NCBI GenBank assembly: GCA_014656495.1
Contig: BNCN01000003.1
Location: 248,001 to 312,000, forward strand
Source: Comamonas sp. KCTC 72670
Lineage (GTDB): Bacteria; Myxococcota; Myxococcia; Myxococcales; Myxococcaceae
DNA length: 64,000 nucleotides
Direction of reading: 5' to 3'
The notes beneath the pieces are model-generated. The model worked only from the letters and a program-made list of their open reading frames with translations. It made no database searches and was not told the DNA's origin. The position numbers and the translations under genes were made by a program. Of the stretch, positions 1-7,305 are shown one piece after another. The stretch's first letter is position 1; every line of letters starts with the position of its first letter.

Positions 1-924
1 GATGGAGATGAGCAGCGGGTTCATCCGGATGGCCCGGCGCTGAATCATGGGGCCCAGCACGTTGGACTCGAGCTGCTGGTAGATGATGAACACCGCCACC
101 GCGATGAGCGCGTCCTTGAGGCCCACCGCCGCCAACGTGACGACGCCCACCAGCACGGCGCTGACGATGCTTCCCAGGAAGGGAATGACACCCAGCATCA
201 TCACCACCAGGCCCAGCGGCAGGAAGTACGGCACCCCCTGGATGAGCGCCATGGTGGCGGCCACCGTTCCGCCAATGGTCATCACCAGCAGCGTCCCCGC
301 CAGGTAGTTGGCCACCGCCTTGCGCATCCGCGACACCAGCAGCCGCACGCGCGGCTGACGGCGCGGCGACACCCACTGGATGATGCTCTCGTAGAGGTCC
401 TCTCCGAAGAGCAGGCTGAACACCGTCAGCACCACCACCGTGATGCCGCCCGCCACCAGCCCCAGCGTGGAGGACAGGACGTTGATGAGGCGCCCCGCGA
501 CGTCCGACGGCTCGAAGCGGATGAGGTCCTCCGTGCGCACCTGCATGCCGTAGCGCGCGCTCAGCTCCCGCACCCGGGGGGACTCCGCCAGGCTTTCGAG
601 CGTGGCCGGCATCGTCTGGACCAGCACCTGGAGCTGCTTGACGAGCATGGGCACCAGCGTGCCCACCAGGACGCCCATCGTCCCCAACAGCATCAGCGCC
701 ACGACGGCCACGCCCAGGCCGCGTGGCAGGCCCCACCGGGACAACCGGCGCACCAGGGGGCTCAAGGCGATGGAGAGCAACAGCACCACCGCCAGCAACG
801 TGAGCACGGGGTACAGCGCCCGGAGCACGGTCCAGCACAGCACCAGGAGCAGGACCTGAAGCCCGACGACCCAGACTGTGCGCGGCGGCACATAGACGGG
901 AAGCTGCCGACGAGGTGCCTTCAT
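1..924 (-). CDS. AI-2E/PerM-family transporter, 3' end cut by window edge
   Basis: The reverse strand reads open from an ATG at 922-924 to the left edge, giving 308 codons without a stop. The protein starts MKAPRRQLPV and has a pair of hydrophobic segments near residues 20-70. A soluble middle follows (about 75-165), then further membrane segments with phrases such as GVIPFLGSI and FIIYQQLESNVLGP near the truncation. P-F-x-G-[ST] and the IYQQLE(S/G)xxLxP stretch are hallmarks of the AI-2E exporter (TqsA/PerM, DUF20) family of inner-membrane proteins. The substrate cannot be read from sequence, as members export autoinducer-2, sodium or other solutes. About 40-60 C-terminal residues are probably missing beyond the edge. 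It is divergent from the small gene at 1228, with a 303-base gap between them. Confidence 0.88.
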   Translation of the reverse strand, partial: MKAPRRQLPVYVPPRTVWVVGLQVLLLVLCWTVLRALYPVLTLLAVVLLLSIALSPLVRRLSRWGLPRGLGVAVVALMLLGTMGVLVGTLVPMLVKQLQVLVQTMPATLESLAESPRVRELSARYGMQVRTEDLIRFEPSDVAGRLINVLSSTLGLVAGGITVVVLTVFSLLFGEDLYESIIQWVSPRRQPRVRLLVSRMRKAVANYLAGTLLVMTIGGTVAATMALIQGVPYFLPLGLVVMMLGVIPFLGSIVSAVLVGVVTLAAVGLKDALIAVAVFIIYQQLESNVLGPMIQRRAIRMNPLLISI

Positions 925-1227
925 GCCTCACAAGGTAGGTGGAGGTTGCCCGGGCGCCAGGCAGCCCGTGTCGCACATGGGCGCCACCTGACAGGAGGTG
1001 GCTCGAACTTCAGGGGGTTGGCGGCCCTGTCATGAGCGAGCAGGCAGGCGGGCGCACGCCCTCACGCCTGGATTTGGAGCAGGCCACACGGCGCCTGGAG
1101 ACACCTCATGCCATGGGGGCGAGCGGGCCCCACCCTTGAGTGCGAGGCGAAGCGCGCGCAACCTGCGGGCGCCCTGTCCGATAATTCCCAGACGCACGCC
1201 AGGACTCGGAGTGTGGAGGGTGCCGCG
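925..1227. other. Intergenic region with a 7-bp inverted repeat
   Basis: This gap separates two divergent genes, so it should hold both promoters. The only structure seen is a perfect inverted repeat, GCCACCT at 983-989 and AGGTGGC at 996-1002, with a six-base spacer. It lies upstream of the transporter gene, so it fits an operator or cruciform better than a terminator. No convincing -35/-10 pair was found. Confidence 0.35.
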
Positions 1228-1560
1228 ATGTGGATTGAAGCCATCGTCATGCCCCGGCAGAGCGCTGAGTTGAATCAGCCGCTGCCTCGCCGCAAGCGCG
1301 GCGCCGCCGCCGTCCGGCTTTCGCCGCCGGACCGCCGGTCCGCGTACGAGCGGGCCATGGAGGAAGGACGCAGGTTCCGCGACGCGGTGCTGGCCTTCCT
1401 CAAGGCCCACCACCTCATGGACGCCGTGCGGTGGATCAGCGAGCCCGGGACGATTCCCCTCGTCACGCTCCAGTGCACCCGCCTCGTCCTGGAGCGGCTT
1501 CGGCAGGCCCCGGAGTTCGAGGCGGGCCTGTCCATGAGCTTCGAAGTGCCCGCGACCTGA
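1228..1560 (+). CDS. Hypothetical protein, 110 aa
   Basis: I chose ATG 1228 (MWIEAIVMPRQ) because GGAGGG at 1215-1220 sits seven bases upstream, an excellent ribosome site. The open frame extends further upstream but without such a signal. The protein has no signal peptide or membrane segment. A basic patch (PRRKRG) near residues 20-27 is followed by a charged, probably helical part (about 35-95) rich in Arg, Glu and Leu. I do not recognise a family. Codon use has the usual high third-position GC, so it is probably a real gene. Downstream are the gene remnants at 1589-1875. Confidence 0.55.
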   Translation: MWIEAIVMPRQSAELNQPLPRRKRGAAAVRLSPPDRRSAYERAMEEGRRFRDAVLAFLKAHHLMDAVRWISEPGTIPLVTLQCTRLVLERLRQAPEFEAGLSMSFEVPAT

Positions 1561-1588
1561 GAATCGGGGCGCCCTCACGCCCCGGCGT

Positions 1589-1663
1589 TCAACGCACGGG
1601 AACGAAGCGGTAGAGCGCGCTCTTGAGGTCGGACGTCATGTAGACGGTCCCCGAGGCGCCCAC
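1589..1663 (-). pseudogene. C-terminal remnant of a gene, possibly a beta-propeller/sugar-dehydrogenase type
   Basis: On the reverse strand a frame of about 25 codons ends in a normal stop at 1589-1591 and reads [20 protein letters not shown]. This resembles the last blade of PQQ-sugar-dehydrogenase or other propeller proteins (G-T-[LV]-Y-[VIM]-[ST]-D...L-Y-R-[FV]). Upstream, the frame loses this character at about 1664, where the TetR-like fragment on the other strand begins. This looks like a 3' end left after a deletion. The family guess is weak because only one motif is available. Confidence 0.4.
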
Positions 1664-1671
1664 AGTTGGCC

Positions 1672-1875
1672 ATGCTCATTCTCTCCGCCGCCGACCCGGA
1701 GGCCTACGCGACCAGCGTCGAGATGCTCCAGAAGAAGGTCATCGTGCCGCTGGCCCGCTGGCTGGGGCCACCGGACGGCGAGGCGCGCGCGGCGCGGCTC
1801 AACATCCTCTGGAGTGGCCTGCTCGTCTGGCTGGAGGCGGAGATTCAAGCCATCGTCGACGAAGGCGGCACCTGA
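1672..1875 (+). pseudogene. C-terminal remnant of a TetR/AcrR-type regulator
   Basis: From ATG 1672 to the stop at 1873-1875 there are 67 codons. The text ([19 protein letters not shown], then [19 protein letters not shown] and [16 protein letters not shown]) is typical of the helical ligand-binding C-terminus of TetR-family repressors. No helix-turn-helix exists upstream. The frame runs back directly into the opposite-strand remnant at 1589-1663. There is no Shine-Dalgarno sequence before the ATG, so translation is doubtful. I interpret it as a 5'-deleted gene. Confidence 0.5.
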
Positions 1876-1990
1876 GCCCGAGGCCCCCGCCGTGTCGCGG
1901 TGGCGAGGCGTCGTGGTAGACGGCGCATGTCCTACGCATCGGCTACCGTTGCCGCTCGTCGCTCCTCGACCATCGCCTCTGGAGTCGTTC

Positions 1991-4081
1991 ATGGTGTCAC
2001 CCCGCCAGCTCGCGCCCCTTCTCGTCCTGCTCCTGTTGACCGCTTGCCCTGGTGACGACGCCACGCCGACGCCCGTGGACAGCGGCGTCATCACTGACGC
2101 TGGAAGCAACCCAGACGCAGGCTCGAATCCAGACGCTGGCACCGACTCGGACGCGGGCACGGACGCCGGACAGGAGGCGCCGCCGCCGAGCATCACCAAC
2201 GAGACGCTGACCGGGGGCACCGTCGGCGCGTGGTACTCCGTCACGCTGACCGCCACCGGCGGCCGGGCCCCGCTGAGCTGGAGCCTCGCCGAGGGCTCCG
2301 CGCCCCCGGGCCTCTCGCTGTCGTCCTCGGGCGTGCTGTCGGGCACGCCCGCGCAGGTGGCGGAGAGCCCCCTGTCCATCACGGTGGAGGACGCGGACGG
2401 CCAGACGGCCTCGCGAGAGCTGACGCTCTCCGTGGCGGCGCCCGGCGCCCCGGTGTTCACGGTGGGCCAGTGGAACCTCACCTACTTCGGCTCCGACTCG
2501 CGCGGGCCGGTGAACTCCTCGTCGGACGGGGGCACGTCGGATGACCTCCAGATTGCCGGCGCGCGCGACATCATGCGCGACCTGGGCGCCAACCTCTGGG
2601 CCGTGGTGGAGATGGTGGACACCGCCGACTTCGACCTGCTCAAGGCCCAGCTTCCGGGCTTCGACGGCTTCCTCGCCAACAACGCCACGTTCGTCTCCGG
2701 TGGCACCTCCCCCTACGGCACCAGCAGCCAGAAGGTGGGCGTCCTCTATGACAGCGCGCTCACCTTCCAGAGCGCGAGCCTGGTCCGCGTGGGCAACAGC
2801 AGCGACTTCGCGGACCGGCCGCCGCTCCGCGTGGACTTCACCACGGAGATCGCGGGCGAGCAGACGCCGCTCACGGTCATCGTCGTCCACATGCGCGCCA
2901 ACAGCTCCGACCCCACGGGCCCGCGCGACTCCCGAGAGCGCGCCGCCGCGGCGCTGAAGACGTACCTGGACGACACCCTGCCCACGCAGCACGTGTTCGT
3001 CATCGGGGATTGGAATGACGACGTGGATGAATCCATCTCGCTCCACCCCACCACCCAGGCCCCGCTGGCCACGCCCTACCAGAACTTCGTCTCCGACAGC
3101 GCGCGCTACACCTTCATCACCCGCGAGCTGTCCCTGGCGGGCGGCGCCACCACCATCGGCTTCGACAACATCGTGGACCACACGCTGGCCAGCAACGAGG
3201 CCGCGGACCGGTACATCCCCGGGACGGCGAGCATCCTCTACGCGGACGCGTGGTTCCCCGACTTCCTCAACGTCGTGAGCGACCACCGCCCCGTCATCAG
3301 CCGCTACCACTTCAGCGCCCGGACAGGCCCCTTCGTGCGGCTGAAGGCGCCCCTCGGCGGCACGTACCAGGGCGGCAGCACGCTGCCCATCACCTGGACC
3401 TCCTGGGGCGTGGGCCAGGTGCGCGTCGAGGTCTCCATCAACGGGGGCACCGACTGGAGCGTGGTGGCCAACGCGGTCCCCGCGGCCCAGGGCCGCTTCG
3501 CCTGGAGCGTGCCGGACGTGAACGCCCCGGAGGTCTTCGTGCGCGTGGTGGACGCCTTCAACCCCGCGAACGTAGACACGAACGCCGAGGCCCTGAGCCT
3601 CGTCGGTGGGCCCGCGCGCGTGTTCATCAACGAGGTCCTCGCCCACGAAGGCACCCAGACGGCGGCCCACGAGTTCGTCGAGCTGGTCAACGCGAGCCCC
3701 TTCCCCGTGGACCTCTCCGGCTGGACGCTGTGGGACGCCTCCAACGGCGCCGCGCGCCACGTCTTCGCGGCGGGCACGCAACTGGGCGGCGGACAGGCCG
3801 TGGTCGTGTTCGGCGGCGCCGCCGCGGTGCCCGTGGGCCAGGCGAACGCGCTGGCCGCGTCGGGTGGGCTGCTGGGGCTGGGCAACGGCAGCGACTCCGT
3901 CAGGCTGCGGCGCCAGGACAGCACCCTGGTGGACCAGTTCGACTACACGTCCACCGTGCCCGGCGTCTCCGCGAACCGCTCGCCGGACGCGGCGCCGGAC
4001 GCCCTGTTCGTCCCGCACGACACGCTACCGGCCGGCCTCGCCAGCTCCCCGGGCCTGCGCGCGGACGGCACCGCCTTCTGA
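1991..4081 (+). CDS. Lipoprotein with Ig-like, endonuclease/exonuclease/phosphatase and lamin-tail domains
   Basis: ATG 1991 (MVSPRQLAPLLVLLLLTACPG) begins a lipoprotein signal peptide with lipobox LTAC; TGGAG precedes it. The 696-residue product has a Pro/Asp/Gly linker with repeated DAGSNPDAG units (about 35-60) and a putative Ig (He_PIG-like) domain (65-150, APLSWSLAEG...GTP). An endonuclease/exonuclease/phosphatase domain follows (about 155-440) with QWNLTYFG, catalytic-type VVEMVD, GDWNDD and terminal SDHRPV. Then comes a beta-sandwich segment (445-535) and a C-terminal lamin-tail domain (about 540-680, VFINEVLAHE...EFVELVN...LSGWTLWD). Secreted nucleases with lamin-tail domains are common in predatory and gliding bacteria. 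A surface-anchored nuclease or phosphodiesterase is the likely role, with DNA as the most plausible substrate (inference). Confidence 0.88.
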   Translation: MVSPRQLAPLLVLLLLTACPGDDATPTPVDSGVITDAGSNPDAGSNPDAGTDSDAGTDAGQEAPPPSITNETLTGGTVGAWYSVTLTATGGRAPLSWSLAEGSAPPGLSLSSSGVLSGTPAQVAESPLSITVEDADGQTASRELTLSVAAPGAPVFTVGQWNLTYFGSDSRGPVNSSSDGGTSDDLQIAGARDIMRDLGANLWAVVEMVDTADFDLLKAQLPGFDGFLANNATFVSGGTSPYGTSSQKVGVLYDSALTFQSASLVRVGNSSDFADRPPLRVDFTTEIAGEQTPLTVIVVHMRANSSDPTGPRDSRERAAAALKTYLDDTLPTQHVFVIGDWNDDVDESISLHPTTQAPLATPYQNFVSDSARYTFITRELSLAGGATTIGFDNIVDHTLASNEAADRYIPGTASILYADAWFPDFLNVVSDHRPVISRYHFSARTGPFVRLKAPLGGTYQGGSTLPITWTSWGVGQVRVEVSINGGTDWSVVANAVPAAQGRFAWSVPDVNAPEVFVRVVDAFNPANVDTNAEALSLVGGPARVFINEVLAHEGTQTAAHEFVELVNASPFPVDLSGWTLWDASNGAARHVFAAGTQLGGGQAVVVFGGAAAVPVGQANALAASGGLLGLGNGSDSVRLRRQDSTLVDQFDYTSTVPGVSANRSPDAAPDALFVPHDTLPAGLASSPGLRADGTAF
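2096..2170 (+). repeat. Degenerate DAG(S/T)(N/D)xDAG-coding tandem repeat
   Basis: Inside the lipoprotein gene, this stretch encodes five DAG units separated by SNP, SNP, TDS and T. It forms an acidic flexible linker just after the lipidated Cys region. Codons vary between units, so the repeat is maintained at protein rather than DNA level. Confidence 0.7.
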
Positions 4082-4089
4082 GCGTCCGG

Positions 4090-4115
4090 CTCACGGCGCG
4101 AAGAGGAGCCGTGAG
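4090..4115. terminator. Bidirectional hairpin between convergent genes
   Basis: CTCACGGC (4090-4097) pairs perfectly with GCCGTGAG (4108-4115) across a ten-base loop. It overlaps the stop codon of the TetR gene and begins nine bases after the stop of the upstream lipoprotein gene. It has no U tract, as is common for GC-rich terminators. Confidence 0.5.
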
Positions 4116-4690
4116 GACTGCTGGACCCAGGCGCGCCGCGTGTCGAGCGTGCCGAAGTCCAGCAGGATGAACTGGTCGAACAACCGGGGCATCATCGACA
4201 GCAGGCTGAGCGAGGACCACACCTGGGTCAGCGCCATCCGCAGCCGGTTCTCCGGCAGGTGTGGCACCGCCGGCGCCAGCCGTCCCGCGAACTCCGCCAG
4301 GAAGGCGTTGAGGCGCTGGATGGCCGTGCCGTCGTAGCGCTGATGGGCCAGCGCGTCGTGGAAGTGCGCGTGGGCGATGTACGGGTAGCGGAGGCTGTTG
4401 CTCAGGAGGTCCTCGAGCAGCGCCTCGAAGGCCTCGCGCACGCCGAGCCCCTCCAGCCGCAGCCGGTCGAAGTCCTCCAGGACGTTCCCGAAGGCCTGGT
4501 CCAGCGTCTGCTCCAACGCCAGCGCGACCAGCTTCTCCTTGCTCCGGAAGTAGTAGCTGATGGCCGCGCTGTTCACCTGCGCCTCGCGGGCAATCTCCCG
4601 GATGCCCGTCGCATCCAGGCCATCCCGGCCAATGCACACGATGGTGGCCCGGAGGATGCGCTCCCGGGCCTCCTGCTCCTTGGTACCCAT
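4091..4690 (-). CDS. TetR/AcrR family transcriptional regulator
   Basis: ATG 4688-4690 (MGTKEQEARERILRATI) gives 199 residues; AGGGG lies nine bases upstream. The N-terminal helix-turn-helix (about 10-57) contains the family pattern GLDATGIREIAREAQVNSAA followed by YYFRSKEKL. The helical C-terminal domain (60-199) resembles the large CerR/YbiH-like class with a long ligand pocket. The gene is divergent from the Tat hydrolase at 4796, and the 105-base space between them carries a promoter and three copies of a 9-mer. Autorepression and control of the hydrolase-barrel pair is the straightforward reading (inference). The effector is unknown. Confidence 0.88.
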   Translation of the reverse strand: MGTKEQEARERILRATIVCIGRDGLDATGIREIAREAQVNSAAISYYFRSKEKLVALALEQTLDQAFGNVLEDFDRLRLEGLGVREAFEALLEDLLSNSLRYPYIAHAHFHDALAHQRYDGTAIQRLNAFLAEFAGRLAPAVPHLPENRLRMALTQVWSSLSLLSMMPRLFDQFILLDFGTLDTRRAWVQQSSRLLFAP

Positions 4691-4730
4691 CCCTGCAAAC
4701 CCCTGAAACAACGTGAGCCCTCGCGGCCGC

Positions 4731-4793
4731 TTGACAGCCGCGCGAGATTCAATCTATCGATTCAATCACATGATTAACCCTGGAGATTGAATC
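4731..4793 (+). promoter_or_regulatory. Sigma-70-like promoter overlapped by GATTCAATC operator repeats
   Basis: TTGACA (4731-4736) and TATCGA (4755-4760), 18 bases apart, form a candidate promoter reading toward the hydrolase gene. The 9-mer GATTCAATC occurs at 4746-4754 and 4759-4767, and its exact reverse complement GATTGAATC at 4785-4793. The first copy ends at the -10 element and the second covers its downstream half, so a bound repressor would block polymerase. The divergent TetR protein is the obvious candidate ligand. The promoter for the TetR gene itself is not clear. Confidence 0.6.
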
Positions 4794-4795
4794 CT

Positions 4796-6157
4796 ATGGT
4801 CAAGCCCGGAGGCGAAACTACCGCAGGACGGCCGTCCCGACGAGGCGTGCTGATGGGCGCCGGGTTGTTCGCGGGAGGCGCGGCGGCCGCGGTGGGCCTG
4901 CGCCACGCGCTGGCGCCGGTGTCCCGGGACGTGCAGGGCCTCAACCCGCGCGGCGGCGCCTGGTACGACCTGCGGCTGACGGGCGACGGCCTCATGGACA
5001 ACCAGGTCCTGTGGTTCCTGGGGCACGCCACCCATGGGCAGAGCGACGTGGGCGACGTCCTGGAGACGGCCAGCCGCATCCAGCCCGGGGACGAGACGAG
5101 CTGGTTCGAGGCCTGGACGCAGACGGCGCGGCGCGTCCACGAGCAGGCGCAGGCGGCGGAGGCCAAGGGCCACCTGCTGAGCGCCGGTCAGGCCTATGCG
5201 CGCGCGGCCAACTACTACCGCGCCGCGACGATGCACTACACGGACCTGGAGGACCCGCGGACGCTGGAGGTGACCCGCCGCGCGGCCACCACCTTCGAGA
5301 AGTCCAACGGGCTGCTCGGCTACGACGTGCAGCCGCTCGCCATCCCCTACGAAGGCGTGACGCTGGCGGCGTACTTCGTGCGCTCCCCCCACGCGAAGCC
5401 GAGCGCCCCCGTCATCCTCCTGCACCAGGGGCTGCATGCCTGGCCGGAGGAGACGAAGTGGGTCTGGGACGGCGCGGTCCGGCGCGGCTACCACGTGCTC
5501 ATGTTCCACGGCCCCGGGCAGGGGCGCTCGCTGCGGGAGCACCGGCTGAGCTTCCGTCCGGACTGGGAGAAGGCCGTCTCACCCGTGGTGGACGCGGCGG
5601 AGCGCATCAGCGGCGTGGACCCGCGCCGCATCCTGCTCATGGGGCTGTCTTTTGGCGGCGCCCTGGCGCCCCGCGCGGCGGCCTTCGAGCCTCGCATCGC
5701 CCTGGTCATCGCCAACCCCGGTGTCCTCAACTGGTGGGAGGCCACGAGCTCGCACTTCAACCGCTTCCTCCCGGGCTCGCTCGCGCTGCTGAAATCGCAT
5801 CCAGCGAAGTTCGACCAGGCCATCACCGCGCTCGCGGACCGCTGGCCCACGGCCCAGTACTGGCTCCGGGATGTGTATTGGAAGCACGGCGCCCGGAGCC
5901 CCTCCGAGCTCTTCCGCAAGCTGGAGGCGTTCACCAACGAGGCCATCGTCGAGCGCATCCGCTGCCCGGTGCTCATCATGGAGGCCGAAGCGGAGGATGC
6001 GTCGCCCGGCCAATCCCAGAAGCTCTACGACGCGCTTCGAGGCCCCAAACACTTGATGATGTTCACCCACGGCGAGGCCGCGCCCCTGCATTGTCAGGCG
6101 GCATCCGCGGCGCTCGCCGAGGCACGGCTGTTCGACTGGCTGGACGAGAACGTCTGA
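4796..6157 (+). CDS. Tat-exported alpha/beta hydrolase (FrsA/DUF1100-like)
   Basis: ATG 4796 follows GGAG at 4782-4785 and yields 453 residues. The N-terminus carries a twin-arginine signal (PSRRGVLMGAG followed by an Ala/Gly-rich core), so the folded protein should go to the periplasm. An all-helical cap region (about 40-190) precedes the hydrolase core: HQGLHAWPEE, the oxyanion region FHGPGQG, the nucleophile elbow GLSFGG (about residue 285), and a late acidic/His pair in the region CPVLIMEAEAEDA ... HGEAAPLHCQ. This matches FrsA-like dipeptidyl-aminopeptidase/esterase relatives. The substrate is unknown. The BamA-like gene begins eight bases after its stop, suggesting a two-gene operon under the adjacent TetR regulator. 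Confidence 0.85.
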   Translation: MVKPGGETTAGRPSRRGVLMGAGLFAGGAAAAVGLRHALAPVSRDVQGLNPRGGAWYDLRLTGDGLMDNQVLWFLGHATHGQSDVGDVLETASRIQPGDETSWFEAWTQTARRVHEQAQAAEAKGHLLSAGQAYARAANYYRAATMHYTDLEDPRTLEVTRRAATTFEKSNGLLGYDVQPLAIPYEGVTLAAYFVRSPHAKPSAPVILLHQGLHAWPEETKWVWDGAVRRGYHVLMFHGPGQGRSLREHRLSFRPDWEKAVSPVVDAAERISGVDPRRILLMGLSFGGALAPRAAAFEPRIALVIANPGVLNWWEATSSHFNRFLPGSLALLKSHPAKFDQAITALADRWPTAQYWLRDVYWKHGARSPSELFRKLEAFTNEAIVERIRCPVLIMEAEAEDASPGQSQKLYDALRGPKHLMMFTHGEAAPLHCQAASAALAEARLFDWLDENV

Positions 6158-6165
6158 GGCCCGCC

Positions 6166-7227
6166 ATGACACCGCTGCTCACGGCCATGCTCGGAGCCCT
6201 CCTCGCCAGCGCGCCCGAGGAGGCGCCGGAGGGCCGGTTCAGCGTCGTCCCCTTCCTCCTGCCCGCGTACCAACCGGAGACGAGCTTCCTGCTGGGCGGG
6301 GCGGCGTCCCTCGTCCATCAGCCCCCCGCGTCGCGAGGCGGACGCGAGTCCCAGGTGATGCTGGCCGCCGCCGCGAGCACCCGCGGCCAGTTCACCCTCC
6401 TGCTCCAGCCCGACGTGAACCTCCTGGAGGACCGCCTCAACCTGACGGCCACCGCCAGCGCGGCGCGCTTCCCGGACCGCTTCTTCGGCATGGGCGCGAA
6501 CACCCGGGCGGAGGACGAGGAGGACTTCACCCCCATCTACTTCGAGCTGGAGTTGAGCCCGAAGTGGCGCATCGCCCCCCGGCTCTACGTGGGCCCCACC
6601 GTGCGGTATCAGCACGCGCGCTTCACCCAGGTCGTGGAGGGCGGCGCCGTCCAGCGGACGCGGGGCGCCGAGGGCGGCACGACGCTCCAGCTCGGACTCG
6701 CGGCGCTCTATGACTCGCGGGACAACACGCTCAACCCCGTGACGGGCGTGCTGGCGCGGCTCAACCTGCGCGGCGCCCAGGGCGCCTGGGGCTCTGACTA
6801 CGCCTTCGCGGTGCTCCGGCTGGATGTCCGGCGCTACGTGCCGCTCCCCTGGGGGCCGCGGCACGTGCTCGCGATGCAAGGGCTCGTCGAGCTTCGCGAC
6901 GGAGAGCCGCCCTTCTATGACACGGGCCGCCTGGGCGGCATGGAGCTGGGCCGGGGCTACCTGGAGGGCCGCTACCGCGAGCGCCAGCACCTGGGCGCCC
7001 AGGTGGAGTACCGCGCGCCCTTGTTCTGGCGGCTGGGGGGTGTCGCCTTCGCCTCCGCGGCCACGGTCGCCCATGACCTACGAAATCTGCATATCAATGA
7101 CATCAAACCCGCGGCCGGCGTGGGGTTGCGCTTCGCGCCAATGTCAGACGTGCCTGTAAATATCCGCCTAGATGTGGCCTACGGCAGCGAGCCGAGCTTC
7201 TACCTGAACGTCGGCGAAGCCTTCTAA
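6166..7227 (+). CDS. BamA/TamA-family (D15) outer-membrane beta-barrel protein
   Basis: The 353-residue product has a short signal-like start (MTPLLTAMLGALLASA). The rest alternates in beta-strand fashion. It has the surface-antigen/D15 signatures: LYDSRDNTLNPVTGVLARL around residue 185 and the late LGGMELGRGYLEGRYR, which corresponds to the L6-loop GxxLxRGY/RGF region. It ends in Phe (GEAF), the usual outer-membrane sorting residue. There are no POTRA domains, so it is a barrel-only member like patatin-associated or metallophosphatase-associated barrels rather than BamA itself. It probably exports or anchors the neighbouring Tat hydrolase or forms a channel with it (inference). Confidence 0.82.
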   Translation: MTPLLTAMLGALLASAPEEAPEGRFSVVPFLLPAYQPETSFLLGGAASLVHQPPASRGGRESQVMLAAAASTRGQFTLLLQPDVNLLEDRLNLTATASAARFPDRFFGMGANTRAEDEEDFTPIYFELELSPKWRIAPRLYVGPTVRYQHARFTQVVEGGAVQRTRGAEGGTTLQLGLAALYDSRDNTLNPVTGVLARLNLRGAQGAWGSDYAFAVLRLDVRRYVPLPWGPRHVLAMQGLVELRDGEPPFYDTGRLGGMELGRGYLEGRYRERQHLGAQVEYRAPLFWRLGGVAFASAATVAHDLRNLHINDIKPAAGVGLRFAPMSDVPVNIRLDVAYGSEPSFYLNVGEAF

Positions 7228-7305
7228 GCGGGAGCGCTCGGCGCGCTCGTCGTCCCAGCCACGTCTCGTCGTTCATCACGACATCCCAGCTGGGAGTGAC
7301 ACCAC

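Noticed and set aside
1033..1139. Small frame MSEQAGGRTPSRL... in the first intergenic region
   Set aside because: No good ribosome site and no family resemblance; probably chance in GC-rich DNA.
1666..1671. TTG at 1666 as a start for the TetR-like fragment
   Set aside because: No ribosome site; the frame simply enters the opposite-strand remnant, so the fragment is treated as a pseudogene from ATG 1672.
1997..4018. Long reverse open frame (673 codons) opposite the nuclease lipoprotein gene
   Set aside because: Arg/Gly/Val/His-rich shadow of a high-GC gene with no ribosome site or family motifs.
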